64,000 nt of DNA from Bog-1198 sp963727045 (GTDB lineage Bacteria; Pseudomonadota; Gammaproteobacteria; Steroidobacterales; Steroidobacteraceae): NCBI GenBank assembly GCA_963727045.1, contig CAVSES010000002.1, forward strand, positions 1,736,001-1,800,000, written 5' to 3'. The notes beneath the pieces were generated by a model. It worked only from the letters and a program-made list of their open reading frames with translations, was not told the origin of the DNA and did no database searches. How positions within the stretch are numbered: position 1 is the stretch's first letter; each line of letters starts with the position of its first letter. The position numbers were made by a program, and so were the translations under genes. Shown one piece after another: positions 35,516-44,403 of this stretch.

Positions 35516-36703
35516 TCACTGCGCGGCGAATGCCGCTCTGACGGGAAGCCGGATGGGACCGTGGCCGATGGTGGTCATCCAAGGTTCGGCCTCTCCCGCA
35601 GGCTCGAAATGCTCGATGCTCTCGGCCAGCGCTCCCAGCAGCGCTTCCGCCTCCAGAAGGGCCAGCACCCGGCCGACGCAGGCATGCACTCCGTAGCCGA
35701 AGCCAAGACTGTCGCGATTGTTTCTGCGCACGTCGAAACGGTCCGGGGCGTCCCAGCGGCGCGGGTCGCGGTTGGCGGCGGCGAACATGAGCCCGCAGCG
35801 CTCGCCCGCCGGAATCACGAAGCCATCGATCTCGACATCCTTCATCGCGATGCGCCCGGCCATGCGGGAGGGCGAGTCCCAGCGCAGGCTTTCCTCGAAT
35901 GCGGCCTTGATGAGCGAGCGGTCGGAGCGCACCAGCCGGTACTGGTCGGGAAATTCACAGAATGCACGGACGGTGTTGGCCAGGGTCAGCACGGTGGTAT
36001 CGGCCGCCGCCGACAACAGGATGCCCACCAGCAGATTCGCTTCCTGCGGCGTGACCTCGCCGCGATCGGCCGCTTCGTACATCGCCAGCCCCAAGCTGCC
36101 GGGCGCAAGGTTTTCCCGGTTGCAGCACCGGCTCGCCCACGCAATCACCGCTTCCGTGTTCTGCATGGCTTCATGGAACAGTTCGTTCATCGGCCCCATC
36201 GTCGCCCACACCATGTTGCCGAAGGCGTACATGTGTTCGCGGCCCTCAAGCGGCAGTCCGATCAGATCCGGCAGCACCTTGTAGACGAATGGCTGTGTGA
36301 TATCCGCGACCGCATCGATGACCCGGCCTTCGCGCGAATGCAGGTCGTCGACGATGCTCCCTGCGTCGCGGCGAAAAGCTTCCGCCATATGCGACAAGGC
36401 GCGCGGCGAGAGAGCGTTTGCCACCACGGCGCGCACGCGCGTGTGTTTGGGCGGATCGTCGGTGAGCAGCAGTTCGGGGCGCACGGAATTCGGATCGTGC
36501 CAGGGGCGCGAGGTGGATGAGAAACTCCTCCAATCCTTGAGGCCGGCGGCCACGTGCTCGTGGCGCGCGAGCATGGTGATGTCTTCCCGCGGCAGCTTGA
36601 CGACGGGTCCGAACTCACGCAGCCGGTCGTCGATCGAACGCGCGTTCCTCACGGACTCGCGCGAGAAGGGATCGGTGTCGAATTCAGGAATCGCCTTGGG
36701 CAT
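35516..36703 (-). CDS. Cytochrome P450, CYP199-like
   Basis: Class I soluble P450 of about 395 residues. Heme motif FGYGVHACVGRVLALLEAE with the Cys ligand, the I-helix stretch LLSAAADTTVLT, ExxR in FEESLRW, and ANRDPRRWDAPDRFDV. MGPMNELFHEAMQ, NLAPGSLGLAMYEAADRGEVTPQEANLLV closely parallels CYP199A-type enzymes, which O-demethylate para-methoxybenzoates. An aryl O-demethylase or side-chain hydroxylase is therefore likely. ATG 36703 is favoured; GTG 36712 overlaps the upstream SDR stop as GTGA. No ferredoxin or ferredoxin reductase gene is in the window. It is the last gene of a minus-strand operon running from 41769. Confidence 0.85.
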   Translation of the reverse strand: MPKAIPEFDTDPFSRESVRNARSIDDRLREFGPVVKLPREDITMLARHEHVAAGLKDWRSFSSTSRPWHDPNSVRPELLLTDDPPKHTRVRAVVANALSPRALSHMAEAFRRDAGSIVDDLHSREGRVIDAVADITQPFVYKVLPDLIGLPLEGREHMYAFGNMVWATMGPMNELFHEAMQNTEAVIAWASRCCNRENLAPGSLGLAMYEAADRGEVTPQEANLLVGILLSAAADTTVLTLANTVRAFCEFPDQYRLVRSDRSLIKAAFEESLRWDSPSRMAGRIAMKDVEIDGFVIPAGERCGLMFAAANRDPRRWDAPDRFDVRRNNRDSLGFGYGVHACVGRVLALLEAEALLGALAESIEHFEPAGEAEPWMTTIGHGPIRLPVRAAFAAQ

Positions 36704-36708
36704 ACAAT

Positions 36709-37479
36709 TCACCCCGCCGCGGCGATGCCGCCATCGACATGCAGAATTTCACCGTTGATGAACGATGCCGCGCCGCTCAGCAGAAATGCGCAGGCTTCGG
36801 CGTTGTCCGCTTCGCGGCCCAGCCGGCGCAACGGAATGGTACGCGCACGACGGGCGTATTCGGCCTCGTCGTTGAGCCCCAGAGCGCCTGGAGTGGGCAC
36901 CGAACCCGGGGCGATGGCATTGACGCGCACGTTGCGCGGCCCCAATTCGGCGGCCAGCACCTTGGTGAGCGTGACGATGGCGCCTTTCACGAGGCTGTAG
37001 GCCGCCGTGTTGGGGAACCCCTTCTCCGCCACGGGCGAGGCCATGTTGACGATCGCGCCGCCGCGCGCGGCATCGTAGTGCGCGAGCAGCGCCTGCGCGC
37101 CCCAGACGCTGCCGTTGATGCCGATGGCGGCCATGCGATTCAGCGTCTCCGGGGTGATGTTCTGGACCGGTTCGTAGCGCAGCAGCATCGCATTGTTGAC
37201 GACGGCATCGATGCGGCCGCAACGTGCGGCAAACCGCGCCGCGGCCTGCATGAATTCGTCGCGCGCGGCAACATCGACGGCGTAGGCCAGCGCGGCGCCG
37301 CCCGCGGCGCAAATGGCCTTGGCCACCTCCTCGCAGCCGGCGGCATCGACGTCCGTTACGGCCACCGTGGCGCCGCACCCGGCCAGTTTCTCGGCCATCG
37401 ACCGGCCGAGGCCGCGGGCGGCGCCGGTGATGAAGACGTGTTGACCGGACAGATCCGGATAAGCAGCCGCTGCGCTCAT
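36709..37479 (-). CDS. Short-chain dehydrogenase/reductase
   Basis: Classical NAD(P)-dependent SDR of 256 residues: TGAARGLGRSMAEKL cofactor loop, NNAM in the NNAG position, catalytic Ser region (VNMASPVAEKG), YSLVK for the YxxxK pair, and the ending GEILHVDGG. ATG 37479 overlaps the upstream MBL stop as ATGA; the frame extends 5 residues. The NNAG motif reads NNAM, a mild deviation. The operon position between the P450 and MBL suggests alcohol/ketone interconversion of a side chain; substrate unknown. Confidence 0.85.
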   Translation of the reverse strand: MSAAAAYPDLSGQHVFITGAARGLGRSMAEKLAGCGATVAVTDVDAAGCEEVAKAICAAGGAALAYAVDVAARDEFMQAAARFAARCGRIDAVVNNAMLLRYEPVQNITPETLNRMAAIGINGSVWGAQALLAHYDAARGGAIVNMASPVAEKGFPNTAAYSLVKGAIVTLTKVLAAELGPRNVRVNAIAPGSVPTPGALGLNDEAEYARRARTIPLRRLGREADNAEACAFLLSGAASFINGEILHVDGGIAAAG

Positions 37480-38351
37480 ACCTTGAGCCGCCACGCCGTA
37501 CCGTCAGGCACGATGTGACCCGCAGTCGGCTCGGCGAAGTGAGTGCCGATGACGAGGGTGCCGGTATTGCCGAAGCGTTGAACGAAGTCGCAGCGCGTGC
37601 GCGCAGCCTGGGGCTTGTCCATGTCGAAGCGCGCTTCGGTGCCGGGAACGGCGATTTGGATGGGGTGGTGCATCAAATCGCCGGTGATCACGGCCTGCTC
37701 GCCGCGCGAATCGATCAGCACGCTCACGTGGCCCGGCGTGTGACCGGGCGTTGGGATGAGCGAGACCTCCTCGGTGAGGCGGAAGTCCGCATCGATGAAC
37801 TCCTCGAGGCCTGCGGCGAGTATCGGATCGATCGAGTCCTGCAGATGCTCCATGTGATGATAGCCGTCGGTGTCGCGCAGATGCTTCCAATGCTGCCATT
37901 CGCGCCGCCCGAAGAGGTATCGGGCCTGGGGAAAGGTGGGGACCCACCTGCCGTCGACGAGGCGGGTGTTCCAACCCACGTGATCGAAGTGCAGATGCGT
38001 GCACAGCACGTCGGTGACCTGGCCTGCCGGGAAGCCGGCCGCGCCCAGGTCCTCGAGGAACGTGTTCTGCATGTTGCAGAACACGTCGAACTCACGCTTG
38101 CGATCGTTGCCGATGCAGGTATCGATCATGGCGGTGCGGCCCTTCGAGCGCAGCACGAAGCACTGGAAGGAGATAAGCATGCGGCCTTCGGGCGTCGCGA
38201 AGTGCGGCAACAACCATCCAAACTGCTGCACGTACTGCGGCGTGGCGTCGGGCAGCAGCATGCTGATGTCATCGTCAAAGCCGTAGACTTCAACGATGCG
38301 CGCGATCTCCACGTCGCCCACGCGCCAGTGCCTGATGTGTTCAGCCGCCAT
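37476..38351 (-). CDS. MBL-fold metallo-hydrolase, paralogue of the 3242 protein
   Basis: 291-residue metallo-beta-lactamase-fold hydrolase with LCTHLHFDHVGWNTR, TPGHTPGHVSVL, ITGDLMHHPIQ and a C-terminal GTHFAEPTAGHIV. GGGAGG lies 5-6 bases before ATG 38351. The gene overlaps the GMC gene behind it by 11 bases and the SDR gene ahead by 4, so it is tightly coupled. Cytoplasmic. Lactone or thioester hydrolysis is possible; the sequence does not say more. Confidence 0.83.
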   Translation of the reverse strand: MAAEHIRHWRVGDVEIARIVEVYGFDDDISMLLPDATPQYVQQFGWLLPHFATPEGRMLISFQCFVLRSKGRTAMIDTCIGNDRKREFDVFCNMQNTFLEDLGAAGFPAGQVTDVLCTHLHFDHVGWNTRLVDGRWVPTFPQARYLFGRREWQHWKHLRDTDGYHHMEHLQDSIDPILAAGLEEFIDADFRLTEEVSLIPTPGHTPGHVSVLIDSRGEQAVITGDLMHHPIQIAVPGTEARFDMDKPQAARTRCDFVQRFGNTGTLVIGTHFAEPTAGHIVPDGTAWRLKV

Positions 38352-39969
38352 GCCTCCCTCCCAAGGTGCGCCCCGTGATCAAATTGGCGGCTTTTTCGGC
38401 GACCATGACGATCGGTGCGTTGGTGTTGCCGCCCACAATACTCGGAAAAACCGAGGCGTCCACCACCCGCAGCGCATCGATTCCGCGGACCTTCAGGTGA
38501 GGATCCACCACCGCCATGGCGTCGATGCCCATGCGGCAACTCCCCACGGGATGATGGACCGTGGCGGCCGCCTCGCGCAAATAGCCCTTGAGATCAGCAT
38601 CGCTTCCCACCCCGCGGCCGGGGCGCACTTCGGTGGCCTCATAGGGCGCAAATGCAGGCGCTTCGCAGAGCCGCCGGACAAGATTGAGGCCGCGCAGCAG
38701 CGGCGCGCTGTCTGAAGGATCGGCGAGGATATTTGGATTTACGCGGGGAGCGATGCGCGGATCGCTGCTCGCGAGCCTGACTTCACCGCGGCTGCGCGGG
38801 TAGAGATTCACCACGCTCATCGCGAATCCGTGGCCGAGCGGCAGCGGAAACGAGTGAGGGTTGCGGCGCGCGGGCTGAAAGGCGATCTGGATGTCGGGGC
38901 GGTCGGCGTCCGCGCAACTTCGAATGAAGGCGGTCGACTCGAACACATTGCTCGCCAGCGGTCCGCTGCGCGCGGCGGCGTACTGCGCGAGATTCCACAA
39001 CGCACGCGGCAGCGTGCGCCACGATAGTCCGTAGGATGTGGTGTCGCGCATCTCGAGCGCGACGGCCACGGCCGGGTGGTCGTGATAATTCGCGCCGACG
39101 CCGGCAAGGTCGGCCTTGACGCGAATGCCCAGCGATTCCAAATGCCGCACCGGACCCACACCTGACAGCATCAGGAGGTGCGGCGAGTGCACCGCGCCGG
39201 CGCACAGCACGACCTCGCGCGATGCCGGCACCGAATGACGCGCGCCGGCGCAGGAAACATCCACCCCGGTGGCGCGGCCCGCCTCGAGGCGAACGCTGGT
39301 GACAAGGCTCCGCGCGAGAAGCGTGAGGTTCGGGCGCTTCAGAGCCGGCATCAACATCGCTTGCGCGGAGGAATCGCGCCGGCCGCCATGAATGGTGCCC
39401 TGGCGAAGCCCATAGCCCTCGGGATCAAGTCCGCTGAAGTCATCGCAATGCCGATAGCCGCCGACCGACGCAAAGGCGTCGAGAAACGCCTGATTCAGCC
39501 GATTGGGTTTCGGGATGAAGGTGACGTGGATGGGTCCGTCGACGCCGTGAACTTGGGTGTCGCGCCGGTCGAGATTATTTTCCGACAATCGGAAGTAAGG
39601 CAGCACGTCCGCCCAGCTCCAGCCGGCATTGCCGGCTGCCGACCAATCGTCATAGTCCTTCGGGTGGCCGCGGTGATAGGCCATGCCGTTGATGGAGCCC
39701 GAACCGCCGACCACCCTGCCGCGCGGCACCGGGACACGGCGGTCATTGAGCGCCGTCTGCGGCTCGGTATGGAGGCCCCAGGTGAGTCCACGATTCGCGA
39801 TCGCAGCGCCAACCAGCGCAGGCACATGGATGAAGGGGTGGCGTGCCGGGCCGCCGGCTTCGATGAGACAGACACGAGTGTGAGGGTCCTCCGACAATCG
39901 CGCGGCGAGCACGCATCCGGCCGTGCCTGCGCCGACGATGACGTAGTCGAATGGGGCGTCGATGGTCAC
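38341..39969 (-). CDS. GMC-family flavin alcohol oxidoreductase
   Basis: 542-residue FAD enzyme with GAGTAGCVLAARLSED at the N-terminus, PRGRVVGGSGSINGMAYHRG (signature 1), CAGAVHSPHLLMLSGVG (signature 2), and catalytic VHHPVGSCRMG and GGNTNAP at the C-terminus. It is close in layout to the GMC proteins at 4275 and 44404 (ENNL/EHNE segments, LASNVFESTAFIRS, DIQIAFQPARRN). Part of the minus-strand operon with MBL, SDR and P450. Probably oxidises a side-chain alcohol. Confidence 0.88.
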   Translation of the reverse strand: MTIDAPFDYVIVGAGTAGCVLAARLSEDPHTRVCLIEAGGPARHPFIHVPALVGAAIANRGLTWGLHTEPQTALNDRRVPVPRGRVVGGSGSINGMAYHRGHPKDYDDWSAAGNAGWSWADVLPYFRLSENNLDRRDTQVHGVDGPIHVTFIPKPNRLNQAFLDAFASVGGYRHCDDFSGLDPEGYGLRQGTIHGGRRDSSAQAMLMPALKRPNLTLLARSLVTSVRLEAGRATGVDVSCAGARHSVPASREVVLCAGAVHSPHLLMLSGVGPVRHLESLGIRVKADLAGVGANYHDHPAVAVALEMRDTTSYGLSWRTLPRALWNLAQYAAARSGPLASNVFESTAFIRSCADADRPDIQIAFQPARRNPHSFPLPLGHGFAMSVVNLYPRSRGEVRLASSDPRIAPRVNPNILADPSDSAPLLRGLNLVRRLCEAPAFAPYEATEVRPGRGVGSDADLKGYLREAAATVHHPVGSCRMGIDAMAVVDPHLKVRGIDALRVVDASVFPSIVGGNTNAPIVMVAEKAANLITGRTLGGRHGG

Positions 39970-39997
39970 GGGTGCGCCGTCGGCGGGAGGGGCCCCT

Positions 39998-40204
39998 TCA
40001 GCCCTTGCGAAACGGCAGCGTCAGTAGAAACAGAATCAGGCGCGGCGTCAGCAGTTTCAGCGCCGCGCGCGCGGCCTCAGGCTTCAGGCGCGCGTTCATC
40101 GGCATGGCCCCGAACACCTTGCCCTTGATGAGCAGAGAGTTGCCGTCGCGCTCCAGGGCGGTCACCGTCATGAGTTCGCTGCCGTCGGTGGAATGTAGTT
40201 TCAC
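39998..40204 (-). CDS. Small conserved-looking hypothetical protein (68 aa)
   Basis: Not a family I can name. It reads MKLHSTDGSELMTVTALERD, then GNSLLIKGKVFGAMPM and a basic, hydrophobic C-terminal helix (LKLLTPRLILFLLTLP) that may associate with the membrane. Its ATG overlaps the upstream oxidase stop by 4 bases and the GMC gene begins 28 bases later, so it is locked into the operon and likely real. Possibly a small partner of the CrtI-like oxidase. Confidence 0.6.
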   Translation of the reverse strand: MKLHSTDGSELMTVTALERDGNSLLIKGKVFGAMPMNARLKPEAARAALKLLTPRLILFLLTLPFRKG

Positions 40205-41769
40205 CTGACGCGTCCCTGCTTCTCGAAATCAAGCCCGAGGGCTTCGAACATCTTCATCGCCGTGGCCCGTCCTGCGCCGAACACGCCGCCGCCCGGATGC
40301 TGGAAGGGGCCCACCAGATAGAAGCGGTCGAGGCCGGGCACCGTGTATCCCCCAAGCTCCGGCGTGGGGCGATGCGCGCCGCTCTGATAAGTGGCGGTCG
40401 CGATGCCGTGCAGGTCCCCGCGGCGGAAGCTGGGGCTGGTGCGCTCCATGTCGACCGGACTGTCGATATGGGCCTTGAGCACGCAGCCTGGAACGTTGGC
40501 GACGAACTTCGACAAGTGGGTGAGCATCTTATCGGCGTATTCCCGCTTTGATTCATCCCAGCTGCGGCCGTCCGGACGCCGGTAGGGCACATAATCCCAC
40601 AAATGCAGAATGGCTCTGCCCTCAGGCACCCGGCTCGGGTCGAACTGCGACAGACAGCCGAGTCCGAGCAGTGGATAAGGCATGAGCTGACCGTAGCGCA
40701 GCTCGTCGAAGTCGCGCCGCAGCGTTTCGTAGCTCATCGGCAGCATCTCGACCATGACGGCGTCGACCGGATCGGGGGTGCGGAACTTCAGCGGTTCGCT
40801 GAGCGCCGCGTGCACCGTGATGCAGGCCGCGGCCGTGATGTGGGTGGCCTCCGCGGCCGCGCGCGCATGGGCGTCCATGCCGTCTATCATGCCGCCGAGC
40901 AGGTGCGGATGAATGGCGCCGATGACGGCATCCTTGGCCGCAAATCGGCGACCGTCGACCGTTTCGACGCCGGTGGCGCGGCCGTTCATGACCATGATGC
41001 GCGCCACGTCGGCATTGGCGATGACTTCGCCCCCGTGGTCCCGGATGCAGGCGATGAGGGCATCGGTCAAGCGGCCCGCGCCGCCGCGCGCCACGCCGAA
41101 GCCGCAGCCTTCGAGAAAGCCCAAGAACACGTAGACGCCGATGGCGGTGGCCTTTTCGTCCGGAGACACCAAATTCTCGCCGGCAACGCGCGCGAAATGC
41201 GCGCGCACCTGCTCGTTTTCGAACAGCTCGCACAGGAGATCGTGACTGCTCATCTGGATGACCCGCCAGAGCTCGCGACCCTCGCGGCTCTGATCGAACA
41301 TCGCATAGGTGGCGCCCACCGGCGCCGGCGGCGCATACAGGGAGGCGGCGATCAGCGGCAGCCAGGCGGCAGCCTGCAATGACACCTTGCGGAAAGCCTC
41401 TGCATCTCTCCGTGAGAACTTCGCGATCTCGGCGGCCGACTTCTCGCGGTCGCGATAAAGCTTGAGCGTGCGGCCATCCTCGAACACCGACATCATCGGC
41501 ACGTCCGGAAGGATGTATTCGAGTCCGTAGCGCGACTTGAGCGCGAGCTCGTCGTTCCTCAGGAGCGGATTGGCCTGGATGAAGATGTGGCTCATGGAGT
41601 GCTGGTCGTGGCGGAAGCCCGGCAGCGTGAGTTCGCGCGAGACCACGCCGCCGCCGAACCACGCGTTGCGCTCGAGCACCAGCACCTTCTTGCCGGCAGC
41701 CGCCAGGTACGCGGCAGCCACCAGGCCATTATGGCCCGATCCCACGGCAACGATGTCGGCAGTCGTCAT
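40201..41769 (-). CDS. CrtI/phytoene-desaturase-like FAD oxidoreductase
   Basis: 522 residues from ATG 41769 (the frame extends 19 residues). N-terminal FAD motif VAVGSGHNGLVAAAYLAAAGKKVLVLE, then WFGGGVVSRELTLPGFRHDQHSMSHIF, a central GGAGRLTDALIACIRDHGGEVI block, and the C-terminal VGPFQHPGGGVFGAGRATAMKM typical of the NAD(P)/FAD-dependent desaturase-like family. It is not near carotenoid genes, so a desaturase role is unlikely; homologues of this type occur in aromatic, terpene and steroid catabolic clusters with unknown substrates. First gene of the minus-strand operon. Confidence 0.82.
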   Translation of the reverse strand: MTTADIVAVGSGHNGLVAAAYLAAAGKKVLVLERNAWFGGGVVSRELTLPGFRHDQHSMSHIFIQANPLLRNDELALKSRYGLEYILPDVPMMSVFEDGRTLKLYRDREKSAAEIAKFSRRDAEAFRKVSLQAAAWLPLIAASLYAPPAPVGATYAMFDQSREGRELWRVIQMSSHDLLCELFENEQVRAHFARVAGENLVSPDEKATAIGVYVFLGFLEGCGFGVARGGAGRLTDALIACIRDHGGEVIANADVARIMVMNGRATGVETVDGRRFAAKDAVIGAIHPHLLGGMIDGMDAHARAAAEATHITAAACITVHAALSEPLKFRTPDPVDAVMVEMLPMSYETLRRDFDELRYGQLMPYPLLGLGCLSQFDPSRVPEGRAILHLWDYVPYRRPDGRSWDESKREYADKMLTHLSKFVANVPGCVLKAHIDSPVDMERTSPSFRRGDLHGIATATYQSGAHRPTPELGGYTVPGLDRFYLVGPFQHPGGGVFGAGRATAMKMFEALGLDFEKQGRVR

Positions 41770-41824
41770 GATGTGTTTCGTTTCCGGTGTTGCTTGTTGC
41801 AGCGAATCCCGCGAGCATACTGCC

Positions 41825-42616
41825 ATGCTGCCGAATTATGAAATCTGCGCGGTCCGCTATGGCCATCTCGAGCGCACGGCCCGCCATAATTTCATCGGCG
41901 GCGATGAGCACGATGGCCCCATGCCGCTGGATTACTATGTCTGGACGATCGTGGGCCCCGGGGTCGCCTTCGTGCTCGATACGGGATTCGATGCCACCGT
42001 CGGCGCTGCGCGCGGCCGGCAGCTGGTGCAGCCCGTCGAAGCAGGGCTCGCGTCCGTGGGTGTCGATCCGACGCGGGTGACCGACGTCATCATCAGCCAC
42101 ATGCATTACGATCACGCGGGCAACCATGGGCTGTTTCCGCGCGCCCGATATCACCTGCAAACCGAGGAGATGGCCTTCTGCACCGGCAGCGCGATGTGCC
42201 ACGCCATCATGCGTGCGCCCTATGATGTGCGCGATGTGCAGGCGATGGTCGGCAAGCTCTTTGCCGGGCGGGTCGTGTATCACAACGGAGCGGCCGAACT
42301 GGCGCCGGGCATCACGCTCCACCGCATCGGCGGCCACACGCGCGGCCTGCAGGTGGTGCGGGTCCACACGCAACGCGGCTGGGTGGTGCTGGCGTCGGAT
42401 GCGGCGCACTTCTACGTCAATTGGCACGAGCGGCGGCCGTTTCCGATTGTCGACAACGTTGCCGCGTACCTGGATGCCTTCGCCACCATCGAGGCGCTGG
42501 CCGATACACCGCAGCATGTGATTCCGGGGCACGATCCAAAGGTGCTGGCGCACTATCCCGCGGCGCGCACCGGGTTCGCCGATGCGGTACGGGTGGATCT
42601 CGATCCGCGCGGCTGA
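41825..42616 (+). CDS. MBL-fold hydrolase resembling N-acyl-homoserine-lactone lactonases
   Basis: 263-residue metallo-beta-lactamase-fold protein with SHMHYDHAGNHGLF (His 92, His 94, Asp 96, His 97), a middle GGHTRGLQVV segment and VIPGHDP at the end. Length and motif spacing match AttM/AiiA-type lactonases. In this setting it could open any lactone, including aromatic-pathway lactones, so quorum quenching is only one option. ATG 41825 was chosen as the first start past the divergent neighbour. A palindrome TGCGGCCGGCCGCA directly follows the stop (42617-42630). Confidence 0.78.
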   Translation: MLPNYEICAVRYGHLERTARHNFIGGDEHDGPMPLDYYVWTIVGPGVAFVLDTGFDATVGAARGRQLVQPVEAGLASVGVDPTRVTDVIISHMHYDHAGNHGLFPRARYHLQTEEMAFCTGSAMCHAIMRAPYDVRDVQAMVGKLFAGRVVYHNGAAELAPGITLHRIGGHTRGLQVVRVHTQRGWVVLASDAAHFYVNWHERRPFPIVDNVAAYLDAFATIEALADTPQHVIPGHDPKVLAHYPAARTGFADAVRVDLDPRG

Positions 42617-42673
42617 TGCGGCCGGCCGCAGGGCTGTTAGACTCGATGCTTCGGCGCTGACACAGGAATCCTC

Positions 42674-43564
42674 GTGGGCGACAAGATTGCCTTCATCGGT
42701 GTGGGCCGCATGGGCGGAGGTATGGTGGCGCGGCTCATCGCGGCCGGCCATGAGCTCACAATTTACGATCCGGCAGCCTCAGCCACCACGGCGGCTGCGG
42801 CGCTCGGCGCGCGGGTCGCAGCATCCGTTGCGGATGCCGCGGCGTCGAGCATTGTGGCCATGGCCAGCGTGCCCGGTCCCGCCGATGCGCGCGAGACCGC
42901 GCGCACCATCGCGGATTCGGGCGCTGTCAAAGTCTTCGTCGACCTGTCCACTTCGGGCCCGGCTGCGGCACAAGCGATCTCAGCCCTGCTGGCGCCGCGC
43001 GGCATCGCCGCCATCGACGCCCCGGTCTCGGGCGGCGTGAAGGGGGCGGCTGCCGGCAAACTCGCGATCATGGCATCCGGCCCGGCGCAGGCGTTGGCAC
43101 GGGTGCGCCCGCTCCTGGAAGTGCTGGGGAAAGTCTACGTGATCGGCGAGAAGCCGGGCCTCGGCCAGACGGTCAAGCTCGCCAATAATCTGATGTCGGC
43201 GGCTTCGCTCGCCATTGCGGCAGAAGCACTGGCGATGGGCGTCAAGGCCGGCGTCGATCCGGCGGCGATGCTCGACGTGCTCAATGCATCGTCGGGACGC
43301 AACAGCGCGACACAGGACAAAATTCCGAAGCATGTTCTGAATCGCAGATTCGATTTCGGGTTTGCCAATGCACTGTCCTTCAAGGACGTGCGGCTGTGCC
43401 TCGATGAGGCCGAAGCGCTGGGTGTGCCGATGGTGGTCGGCGCGGCCGTGCGGCAGATGTTATCCATCACCCGCCAGATCTACGGCGATGCCGCGGATTG
43501 CACCGATCTGGTGAGGGTTGTAGAAGGCTGGGCGGGCTGCCAGATCGGCAGCAAGGAGGAATAA
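42674..43564 (+). CDS. 3-hydroxyisobutyrate-dehydrogenase-like NAD(P)-dependent oxidoreductase
   Basis: 296-residue beta-hydroxyacid dehydrogenase. N-terminal Rossmann motif IAFIGVGRMGGGMVARLIAAGH, substrate-binding DAPVSGGVKGAAAGKLAIMA, catalytic Lys region GQTVKLANNLMSAASLA, and a helical C-terminal domain ending KDVRLCLDEAEALGVPMVV. GTG start at 42674 with AGGAAT upstream. The family oxidises beta-hydroxy acids (3-hydroxyisobutyrate, tartronate semialdehyde, 2-hydroxy-3-oxopropionate). Four bases separate it from the CMD gene, so the two are in one operon. Confidence 0.83.
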   Translation: MGDKIAFIGVGRMGGGMVARLIAAGHELTIYDPAASATTAAAALGARVAASVADAAASSIVAMASVPGPADARETARTIADSGAVKVFVDLSTSGPAAAQAISALLAPRGIAAIDAPVSGGVKGAAAGKLAIMASGPAQALARVRPLLEVLGKVYVIGEKPGLGQTVKLANNLMSAASLAIAAEALAMGVKAGVDPAAMLDVLNASSGRNSATQDKIPKHVLNRRFDFGFANALSFKDVRLCLDEAEALGVPMVVGAAVRQMLSITRQIYGDAADCTDLVRVVEGWAGCQIGSKEE

Positions 43565-43568
43565 GGTT

Positions 43569-43958
43569 ATGGGGCGGGATAAATTCGAGAAGGGGATGAA
43601 GCTGCGCAAGCAGGTGCTCGGCGCCGAGTACGTGGAGCGCTCGATGGCAAATGCCGACGAGTTCAGCATGCCGATGCAGGAACTCTCGACCGAGTACTGC
43701 TGGGGCCATGTGTGGACGCGGCCCGGGCTCGCGCTGCGCGATCGCAGCCTCATCAACATCGCCATGATCAGCGCGCTGAACCGGCCGCATGAGCTGAAAC
43801 TGCACGTCAAGGCGGCGCTCAACAACGGGGTGACGCGCGAGGAGATCCGCGAGGTGCTGCTGCAGGTGGCGGTGTATTGCGGAGTGCCGGCCGGCATCGA
43901 CAGCATGCGCATCGCGCGCGAAGCGCTTGCCGAGATCGACCAGGCAAAGAAGGCGTAG
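43569..43958 (+). CDS. 4-carboxymuconolactone-decarboxylase (PcaC-like) family protein
   Basis: 129-residue AhpD/CMD-family protein. The layout matches PcaC-type members: KGMKLRKQVLGAEYVERSM, YCWGHVWTRPGLALRDRSLINIAMISALNRPHELKLH, NNGVTREEIREVLLQVAVYCGVPAG. It lacks the redox CxxC of AhpD. AAGGAGG precedes the ATG. PcaC acts in protocatechuate ortho-cleavage, but no pcaHGB genes are near, so it may act on another lactone or beta-keto acid. Confidence 0.82.
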   Translation: MGRDKFEKGMKLRKQVLGAEYVERSMANADEFSMPMQELSTEYCWGHVWTRPGLALRDRSLINIAMISALNRPHELKLHVKAALNNGVTREEIREVLLQVAVYCGVPAGIDSMRIAREALAEIDQAKKA

Positions 43959-43961
43959 CCC

Positions 43962-44378
43962 ATGGTCAGCGCGCGCACACCGCAGGAGCAGTTGGTGCTC
44001 GAATTCTTCCGCATCTTGAGCACCGGCGAACTCGAGGCCATCCGGGCGACGTTGCATCCCGACGCCACGTGGCGGCCGATGGTCGAGGGCATTCCGGGGG
44101 CGGGCGTTCATGGGCCGCGGGACAAGATCGTCGATGAGTTTCTGGCACCGGTGCGCGGCCTCTTCATGTCCGGCGATCCGAAGACCACGGTGGATCGCAT
44201 GGTGTCGACCGGCGACACGGTGATGTGCGAATCGCGCGGCATGGGTACGCTCCGCGACGGCCGGCCCTACAACAACCGCTACGCCTGGAGCATCGACGTG
44301 CGCGACGGCAAGATCTTCGCCATCCGCGAATACATGGACAGTCACTACGTCGCGACCCTGTTCGGCGGCGGCGCGTGA
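43962..44378 (+). CDS. SnoaL-like / NTF2-fold protein (second copy)
   Basis: 138-residue SnoaL/ketosteroid-isomerase-like protein: EQLVLEFFRILSTGELEAIRATLHPDATW, then GPRDKIVDEFLAP and the C-terminal WSIDVRDGKIFAIREYMDSHYVATL. It lies 3 bases after the CMD stop and 25 before a GMC gene. Distant from the SnoaL protein at 5935. Reaction unknown. Confidence 0.75.
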   Translation: MVSARTPQEQLVLEFFRILSTGELEAIRATLHPDATWRPMVEGIPGAGVHGPRDKIVDEFLAPVRGLFMSGDPKTTVDRMVSTGDTVMCESRGMGTLRDGRPYNNRYAWSIDVRDGKIFAIREYMDSHYVATLFGGGA

Positions 44379-44403
44379 TGCCGCTCAGCCGACGCCGCGG
44401 TCG

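Noticed and set aside
40201..41769. Carotenoid desaturase (CrtI) function
   Set aside because: No other carotenoid gene is near; similar proteins occur in catabolic clusters, so only the broad FAD-oxidase family was kept.
42617..42630. Perfect 14-base palindrome TGCGGCCGGCCGCA after the MBL stop
   Set aside because: Short GC palindromes are expected at this GC content, and there is no loop or T-run for a terminator.
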